This document shows, piece after piece, positions 59,154 to 64,000 of a stretch of DNA of 64,000 nt (position 1 is its first letter; each line of letters starts with the position of its first letter). Both the position numbers and the translations under genes were made by a program. Origin of the DNA: Fodinibacter sp963833495 (GTDB taxonomy: Bacteria > Actinomycetota > Actinomycetes > Actinomycetales > Dermatophilaceae); NCBI GenBank assembly GCA_963833495.1, contig CAWHYJ010000020.1:186001-250000 (forward strand), written 5' to 3'. The notes below the pieces were generated by a model. It had not been told where the DNA came from. It did no database searches and saw only the letters and a program-made list of their open reading frames with translations.

Positions 59154-59902
59154 TGGCGCGCCTGCTCGTCGTGCAGCACGAGCCCGACGCTCCCGTGGCG
59201 TGGCTCGGCGAGTGGTGGGCCGCGCTCGGGCTCGAGCTCGACGTCGTGCGCGGCGACCTCGGGGAGCCTGTGGCCGAGCGCTGGGCCGACGTGGTCGGCG
59301 CGCCCGACGGGCTGGTCGTGCTCGGCGGGGAGATGGGGGCCAACGACGATGCGCTCGCGCCCTGGCTGGCCCCCACCCGGGCGCTGCTGGCCGACGCGGT
59401 GGCGCTGGGCGTGCCCACCCTCGGGGTGTGCCTCGGCCACCAGCTGGCAGCCGTGGCCCTGGGTGGCCGGGTGGATCGCAACCCCTCTGGTCGCACGGTC
59501 GGACCCGTGCCGGTGCGCCTGACCGGTGCGGCGGCATCCGATGAGCTGTTGTCGAGCGTCGACGGGCTGCCGGCCATCCATTACAACGATGACGTGGTGC
59601 TCGAAGTCCCTCCTGGTGCAACGGTTCTCGCGACGCTGCCCGACGGGCGGCCGCAGGCCCTGCGCTTCGGCCCGTCGGCCTGGGGCGTGCAGTTCCACCC
59701 CGAGACCTCGCCGGAGGTCTTCGGCGCGTGGCTGCGCTGGGAGTCCCCCGACGGCCTGACGCCGGAGCAGGAGGCCCTGCTGGCAGAGGTGAGCGCCGCG
59801 CGAGAGGTGCTGCGCGCGGCCTGGGCGCCCGTCGCCGAGCGCTTCGCGTCGCTCGTCCAGGCGGGTGCCGCGGCGCGGCGTGCGTCCCCCATCACGTCCT
59901 GA
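59153..59902 (+). CDS. Class I glutamine amidotransferase
   Basis: 249 residues, a stand-alone amidotransferase domain related to the GMP-synthase type. The nucleophile elbow GVCLGHQLAAV holds the Cys near 100, and FHPET holds the His-x-Glu of the triad near 184-186. Such lone domains hydrolyse glutamine or gamma-glutamyl compounds; the substrate here is unknown. It is the third gene of a compact three-gene operon, sharing one base with the transporter stop codon. Confidence 0.87.
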   Translation: MARLLVVQHEPDAPVAWLGEWWAALGLELDVVRGDLGEPVAERWADVVGAPDGLVVLGGEMGANDDALAPWLAPTRALLADAVALGVPTLGVCLGHQLAAVALGGRVDRNPSGRTVGPVPVRLTGAAASDELLSSVDGLPAIHYNDDVVLEVPPGATVLATLPDGRPQALRFGPSAWGVQFHPETSPEVFGAWLRWESPDGLTPEQEALLAEVSAAREVLRAAWAPVAERFASLVQAGAAARRASPITS

Positions 59903-59984
59903 GTCCGACTCTGTGACACCGGCGTAGCATCGGGGCGGCGGGTCCCGCACTCCGTGGTCGACCCAGCCCTGACGGAGAGACGCC

Positions 59985-61337
59985 ATGAGCTCAACGACCT
60001 CGGCGCAGTCCCGCGAACGCATCGTCATCCTCGGTGCGGCGGGCCGCGACTTCCACGACTTCAACCTGATGTACCGGGAGGACCCGAGTGTCGAGGTGGT
60101 GGCCTTCACGGCCACCCAGATCCCCGACATCGACGGGCGCACCTACCCGCCCGAGCTGGCCGGCCGGTTGTACCCGCACGGCATCCCGATCGTCGACGAG
60201 AGCGAGCTCGAGGGCCTCGTGGAGCGCGACTCGGTCGACACCGTGGTGCTCGCGTACTCCGACCTCTCGCACGCGCAGGTCATGCACCTGGGCTCGCGGG
60301 TCATCGCCACCGGCGCCGACTTCGTCGTGCCCGGCACCCGGCGCACGATGCTGCGCTCGCGCCGGCCGGTCGTGGCGGTCACCGCCGTGCGCACCGGCGT
60401 CGGCAAGAGCCAGACCACCCGCTACGTCGCCCGCCTGCTGCAGGACATGGGGCTGCGGGTCGTCGCGGTGCGGCACCCGATGCCGTACGGCGACCTCGTC
60501 GCGCAGGCCTGCCAGCGGTTCGAGACGGTCGAGGACCTCGTCAAGCACCAGTGCACCATCGAGGAGCGCGAGGAGTACGAGCCGCACATCGAGGCCGGGG
60601 TCGTGGTCTACGCGGGCGTCGACTACGGGCAGATCCTGCGCGAGGCCGAGACCGAGGCCGACGTGGTGCTGTGGGACGGCGGCAACAACGACCTGCCGTT
60701 CTACGCACCCGACCTGCACGTGGTGCTGGCCGACCCGCTGCGCCCCGGTGACGAGGCCGGTTACCACCCCGGCGAGGCCAACGTGCGGATGGCCGACCTG
60801 GTGATCGTCGCGAAGTGCGACTCGGCGGCGGCCGAGGACATCGCGACAGTGGAGGCGTCGGTGCGGTCGCTCAACCCACGCGCCGACGTGCTGCGGTGCG
60901 ACAGCCCGGTCACCCTCGACGACCGTTCCGTGGCCGCCGGCAAGCGCGTGGTCGTCATCGAGGACGGCCCGACCCTCACCCACGGCTCGATGAGCTTCGG
61001 GGCCGGCGTCGTCGGCGCCCGGGATGCCGGGGCCGCCGAGATCGTCGACCCGACGCCGTTCGCGGTGGGCTCGATCGCGGCGACCTACGCGAAGTACCCG
61101 AACGCGCGCGGCATCCTGCCGGCGATGGGGTACGGCGAGGCGCAGACCCGCGACCTCGAGGCGACGATCCGGGCCATGGTGGATGCCGGCGCCATCGACG
61201 CGATCGTGTCCGGCACCCCGGTGGACATCACCCGGGTCATCTCGGTCGACGTGCCGCTCACCCGGGCGCGCTACGAGCTGCGCGAGCAGGAGCCCGGTCG
61301 GCTGGCCGCCGCCCTGGCCAAGGCCCTCGACCGCTGA
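59985..61337 (+). CDS. Cyclic 2,3-diphosphoglycerate synthetase-like GTPase/ATPase
   Basis: 450 residues, about the length of the archaeal enzyme. GGAGAGA lies 4-5 nt before the ATG, and a TAGCAT -10 candidate lies at 59925-59930, giving a short leader. The central domain has a P-loop TGVGKSQTTR (138-146), preceded by a Rossmann-like N-domain opening RIVILGAAGRDFHDFN. This is the family annotated as cyclic 2,3-diphosphoglycerate synthetase in methanogens, which makes a thermoprotectant; bacterial homologues have no proven product. Cytoplasmic. Confidence 0.85.
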   Translation: MSSTTSAQSRERIVILGAAGRDFHDFNLMYREDPSVEVVAFTATQIPDIDGRTYPPELAGRLYPHGIPIVDESELEGLVERDSVDTVVLAYSDLSHAQVMHLGSRVIATGADFVVPGTRRTMLRSRRPVVAVTAVRTGVGKSQTTRYVARLLQDMGLRVVAVRHPMPYGDLVAQACQRFETVEDLVKHQCTIEEREEYEPHIEAGVVVYAGVDYGQILREAETEADVVLWDGGNNDLPFYAPDLHVVLADPLRPGDEAGYHPGEANVRMADLVIVAKCDSAAAEDIATVEASVRSLNPRADVLRCDSPVTLDDRSVAAGKRVVVIEDGPTLTHGSMSFGAGVVGARDAGAAEIVDPTPFAVGSIAATYAKYPNARGILPAMGYGEAQTRDLEATIRAMVDAGAIDAIVSGTPVDITRVISVDVPLTRARYELREQEPGRLAAALAKALDR

Positions 61338-61380
61338 CCGGAAGCCGCCGCGCTGCGGAGTCAGGAGCACTTCGCAGGCT

Positions 61381-61438
61381 CAGGAGGTTCTCGCCGAGTC
61401 AGGACCGCATACGGTCCTGACTCGGCGAAGTTCTCCTG
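61381..61438. terminator. Hairpin between convergent genes
   Basis: A perfect 16-bp stem (61392-61407 with 61412-61427, CGCCGAGTCAGGACCG) has a 4-nt CATA loop. Flanking CAGGAG and CTCCTG bases pair further out around a mismatched patch. It lies between the synthetase gene and malQ and serves both strands. Confidence 0.7.
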
Positions 61439-61456
61439 ACTTCGCGGGAAGGTCGG

Positions 61457-63601
61457 TCAGTCGTCGACGGGGCGGCCGCGCAGGGCGGCGAAGAGCACCG
61501 GCGCGAGGTCGGCCTCGCGGACGTCCTCGAGGGTCACCGGGCGGCCGTCGGGCCCGGCCAGCGGCACCCGCCAGTTCGGGTACTCGTCGTTGGTGCCCGG
61601 CTGGTTGATCGCCCGGTGGTCTCCCACGACGTCGGCCAGGGCCACGGCGAGCATCCGGCTCGGCGTCAGCGCCATCCAGCGGTGCAGCGCCTCGACGACG
61701 GAGTCGATGCCAGCCGCCGGCCCGAGGAGCCCCCGCGCGACGCAGGCGTCCCGCAGCCGAGCGATCGAGGCCTCCTCCTGCGCGCGCTCCTCCTCGACCG
61801 GACGGGTCAGCAGCCCCAGCTGCTCGCGGATCGCGACGTGCTCGAGCGAGAGGTAGCCGGCCGACGGCGGCAGGTCGTGCGTCGTGACGGTCGACAGGCA
61901 CAGCTCGCGGTAGTGCTCGGGCGGCTTGGGCGCGGTGTCCTCCCACTCGAACCACAGGATCGAGGTGCCGACCAGCCCCCGCTCGGTCATGTAGTCGCGC
62001 ACGTGCGGAGCAACGACCCCGAGGTCCTCGCCGATGACGACGGCCCCGGCCCGCTGGGCCTCGAGCACGAGGATGCCGAGCAGCGCCTCGTGGTCGTAGT
62101 GCACGTAGGTGCCCTCGGCAGGCGTGCCACCGGCCGGGATCCACCACAGCCGGAACAGGCCGATGATGTGGTCGACCCGGATGCCGCCCGAGTCGCGCAG
62201 GATGCTGCGCACCATGTCACGGAACGGTGCGTAGCCGAGCTCGGCGAGCCGGTCGGGGCGCCAGGGCGGCTGGCTCCAGTCCTGGCCGAGCTGGTTGAAC
62301 TGGTCGGGTGGGGCGCCCACGGTGACCCCGCGCGCCAGCGCGTTGCCCAGTCCCCAGGCGTCGGCGCCGAGCGGGTGCACCCCGACGGCGAGGTCGTGCA
62401 CGATGCCGAGCGGCATGCCCGCCGCCCGGGCGTCGTGCTGGGCCGCGGCCAGCTGCTGCTCGAGCAGCCACTGCAGCCAGCAGTGGAAGTCGACCTCGCT
62501 GGCGTGCCGCTCACGGAAGGTGGCGACGGCGGCGCTCGAGGGGTCCTGCAGCTCGGCGGCCCAGGAGGTCCACGGCATGCCGTACTCCTCGACGAGCGCG
62601 CACCAGGTGGCGTAGGTCGTGAGGCCGTCGCCCTCGCGGTCGCAGAAGTCGACGAACGACTGTGCCCGCCGGCCGGTCAGGCCCACGTCGAAGACCAGCC
62701 GCAGGGCCTCCTTCTTCGCGGTCCACGCGGCGTCGCGGTCGATCCGGTCGACCGAGTTCAGGGCGCGCGCACCGGCGGCGAGGGTGGCCACCCGGCGGTA
62801 GGCCGCGTGGTCGAGCCGGGCCAGCTCGGGCACGTCCTCGACCCGCAGGTAGAGCGGGTTGACGAAGCGCCGGGTGGTGGGCAGGTAGGGAGAGGGCTCC
62901 ATCGGCACCACCGGCTCCGCGGCGTGCAGGGGGTTGATCAGCACGAAGTCCGCATCGTGCGCGGCCGCGGCCCAGGTGGCCAGGTCGGCAAGGTCGCCGA
63001 GGTCGCCGACGCCCCACGACTCACCCGAACGCACCTGGTACAGCTGGGCCATCAGCCCGACGACGCGCCCCTCGGCCACCGCGGGCGGCAGCTCGAGCCG
63101 CTGCGGCGTGACGACGAGGGTGGCCTCGGTGGTGCGGGGGTCTGACGCCGGCACGTCGAGGTGCGCGACGAGGCGGTGCCACCCCACCGGCAGGTCACCG
63201 GGCACCTCGAAGGTCGCCTCCCCCACCAGCCGCCCGTCGACCTCGCGCTCGGGCACCCACCGCTGGACCTGCGGCACCTCGCGCACCGAGCCGTCCTCGA
63301 GCACGATGTCGAGCCGGATGCCGGTGCCCGCGGGCACGTGGGCGTGGACCCACGGCGTCCACCCCTCGCGCGCCACCACGGTGGCCGGCAGGGTGCGCCG
63401 CCACGGCGCCAGCTCCACTCCGGCGAGGGCCGATTCGACGGCGTCGTCGCCCTCGGCCTCCACCCCCAGGGCGGTCAGGACGGCGCGGATCGCCGCCGCG
63501 GAGACGGTGACGTGCTGGCCCTGCCAGCTCCAGTACTCCGTCGCGACCCCGTGGGCGTGGGCGAGCTCGACGAGCCGGGGCGGCGGGGCGGCGGTGACCA
63601 T
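61457..63601 (-). CDS. malQ: 4-alpha-glucanotransferase (GH77)
   Basis: 714 residues from the ATG at 63601. It transfers maltosyl or longer units between alpha-1,4-glucans, in maltodextrin or glycogen metabolism. The catalytic domain has GIRVDHIIGLFRLWWIP (nucleophile Asp) and IGEDLGVVAPHVRDYM (acid/base Glu), as well as SWGVGDLGDL near 215. The length includes the extra N-terminal domain of actinobacterial and E. coli-type enzymes (about 1-150). A CAGGAT hexamer 6 nt before the ATG fits leaderless transcription. It converges with the synthetase gene. Confidence 0.93.
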   Translation of the reverse strand: MVTAAPPPRLVELAHAHGVATEYWSWQGQHVTVSAAAIRAVLTALGVEAEGDDAVESALAGVELAPWRRTLPATVVAREGWTPWVHAHVPAGTGIRLDIVLEDGSVREVPQVQRWVPEREVDGRLVGEATFEVPGDLPVGWHRLVAHLDVPASDPRTTEATLVVTPQRLELPPAVAEGRVVGLMAQLYQVRSGESWGVGDLGDLADLATWAAAAHDADFVLINPLHAAEPVVPMEPSPYLPTTRRFVNPLYLRVEDVPELARLDHAAYRRVATLAAGARALNSVDRIDRDAAWTAKKEALRLVFDVGLTGRRAQSFVDFCDREGDGLTTYATWCALVEEYGMPWTSWAAELQDPSSAAVATFRERHASEVDFHCWLQWLLEQQLAAAQHDARAAGMPLGIVHDLAVGVHPLGADAWGLGNALARGVTVGAPPDQFNQLGQDWSQPPWRPDRLAELGYAPFRDMVRSILRDSGGIRVDHIIGLFRLWWIPAGGTPAEGTYVHYDHEALLGILVLEAQRAGAVVIGEDLGVVAPHVRDYMTERGLVGTSILWFEWEDTAPKPPEHYRELCLSTVTTHDLPPSAGYLSLEHVAIREQLGLLTRPVEEERAQEEASIARLRDACVARGLLGPAAGIDSVVEALHRWMALTPSRMLAVALADVVGDHRAINQPGTNDEYPNWRVPLAGPDGRPVTLEDVREADLAPVLFAALRGRPVDD

Positions 63602-63653
63602 GCGCCCATCCTGCCGTGCGCGGGCCGGGCCCCCGAATCCGGGACCCGAGCGC

Positions 63654-64000
63654 TCAGCCGCCGACCTCGTCGCGCCACGAGTGCCGCGGGTCGAACCCGA
63701 GCACCCGGCGGGCCTTGTCGATCGACAGCAGCGTGTCGTGCTCGCCGAGGTCGCCGCGCACCTGGACCCCCGGGAACTCCGCCGCCACGAGCTCGGCGTT
63801 CGAGCGGCTCATCACGGTGTCGGGCGAGGCGATGATGAACCGGTCGAACCCCACCGCGGTGTGCGCCAGGGCCTTCTCCACCGCGAGCGCGCCGTCACGG
63901 CCGTCGATGTAGCCCCACAGGTTCCAGCGGCGCAGGGCCGGGTCGGCATCGAAGGAGGGGAACTGCCCGTAGTCCTCGACGTCCATGACGTTCGAGAAGC
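63654..64000 (-). CDS. NAD-dependent epimerase/dehydratase family protein (C-terminal part)
   Basis: The C-terminal 115 residues are in the window; the frame runs off the right edge. WNLWGYIDGRDGALAVEKAL and FDPRHSWRDEVGG are the substrate-domain segments of extended short-chain dehydrogenases such as UDP-glucose 4-epimerase-like enzymes. The Rossmann and YxxxK parts lie beyond the window, so the substrate cannot be judged. It ends 52 bp before malQ, same strand. Confidence 0.75.
   Translation of the reverse strand, partial: FSNVMDVEDYGQFPSFDADPALRRWNLWGYIDGRDGALAVEKALAHTAVGFDRFIIASPDTVMSRSNAELVAAEFPGVQVRGDLGEHDTLLSIDKARRVLGFDPRHSWRDEVGG

Overview
The window is dense, very GC-rich DNA with codons ending almost only in G or C, frequent GTG starts and many 1-8 bp gene overlaps. 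It also carries a mycothiol gene (mshB), a DUF3117 gene, an actinobacterial-type dapD and a sigE-rseA-htrA-tatB locus. These point to the chromosome of an actinobacterium, most likely a Micrococcales member of the Intrasporangiaceae/Dermatophilaceae kind (genus not resolved). I see no mobile element, CRISPR array, rRNA or tRNA. Fifty-eight protein genes are supported, two of them cut by the window ends, plus one possible leader peptide; no gene-free stretch exceeds 300 bp.

Layout. 1-9.4 kb: two Tat-exported serine hydrolases related to class A beta-lactamases, a DUF2332 protein, Xaa-Pro aminopeptidase, a PIG-L deacetylase, a YflT-type stress protein, a cell-wall-binding D,D-carboxypeptidase and an acyl-CoA dehydrogenase. 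9.5-19.7 kb: a P450, a RIO kinase, a Gfo/Idh/MocA oxidoreductase, membrane proteins, a solute-binding/VWA fusion, an L,D-transpeptidase lipoprotein and two overlapping CitE-type CoA-ester lyases. 19.8-27.7 kb: an MgtE-like CBS protein, a DUF1003 protein and Mrp, converging on tatB-htrA-rseA-sigE, with an O-methyltransferase diverging from sigE. 27.7-41.1 kb: a small conserved protein, pepA, DUF3117, a four-gene envelope operon containing two DivIVA-motif proteins (one fused to a GT-C glycosyltransferase), a LOG protein, dapE/dapD, a lysozyme-like protein, gltA, dapC and a 7Fe ferredoxin. 41.1-51.8 kb: a GNAT acetyltransferase, an 898-residue secreted protein, then the typA-lpqW-mshB-flavin reductase-VanW operon. 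52-58 kb: a complete oligopeptide ABC importer. 58-64 kb: pterin dehydratase, a VIT1-type transporter, a glutamine amidotransferase, a cyclic-2,3-diphosphoglycerate synthetase homologue, malQ and part of an epimerase.

From memory of Mycobacterium tuberculosis H37Rv, a large part keeps the gene order of Rv1165 (typA) to about Rv1234: typA, lpqW, mshB, fdxC, dapC, dapD, dapE, LOG, a DivIVA-like protein, DUF3117, O-methyltransferase, sigE, rseA, htrA, tatB, mrp, DUF1003, MgtE-like and stress protein. The departures from that order, above all the DivIVA/glycosyltransferase operon, are the best places to look for new biology.

At the DNA level two patterns recur. About sixteen operon-leading genes have a TANNNT (or close) -10 hexamer 6-7 nt before the start codon and no Shine-Dalgarno, as expected of leaderless mRNAs; one divergent pair has overlapping -10 boxes. 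The string GGATGC/GCATCC is conspicuously frequent in both coding orientations, and in many cases it forces otherwise avoided GAT (Asp) or GCA (Ala) codons.
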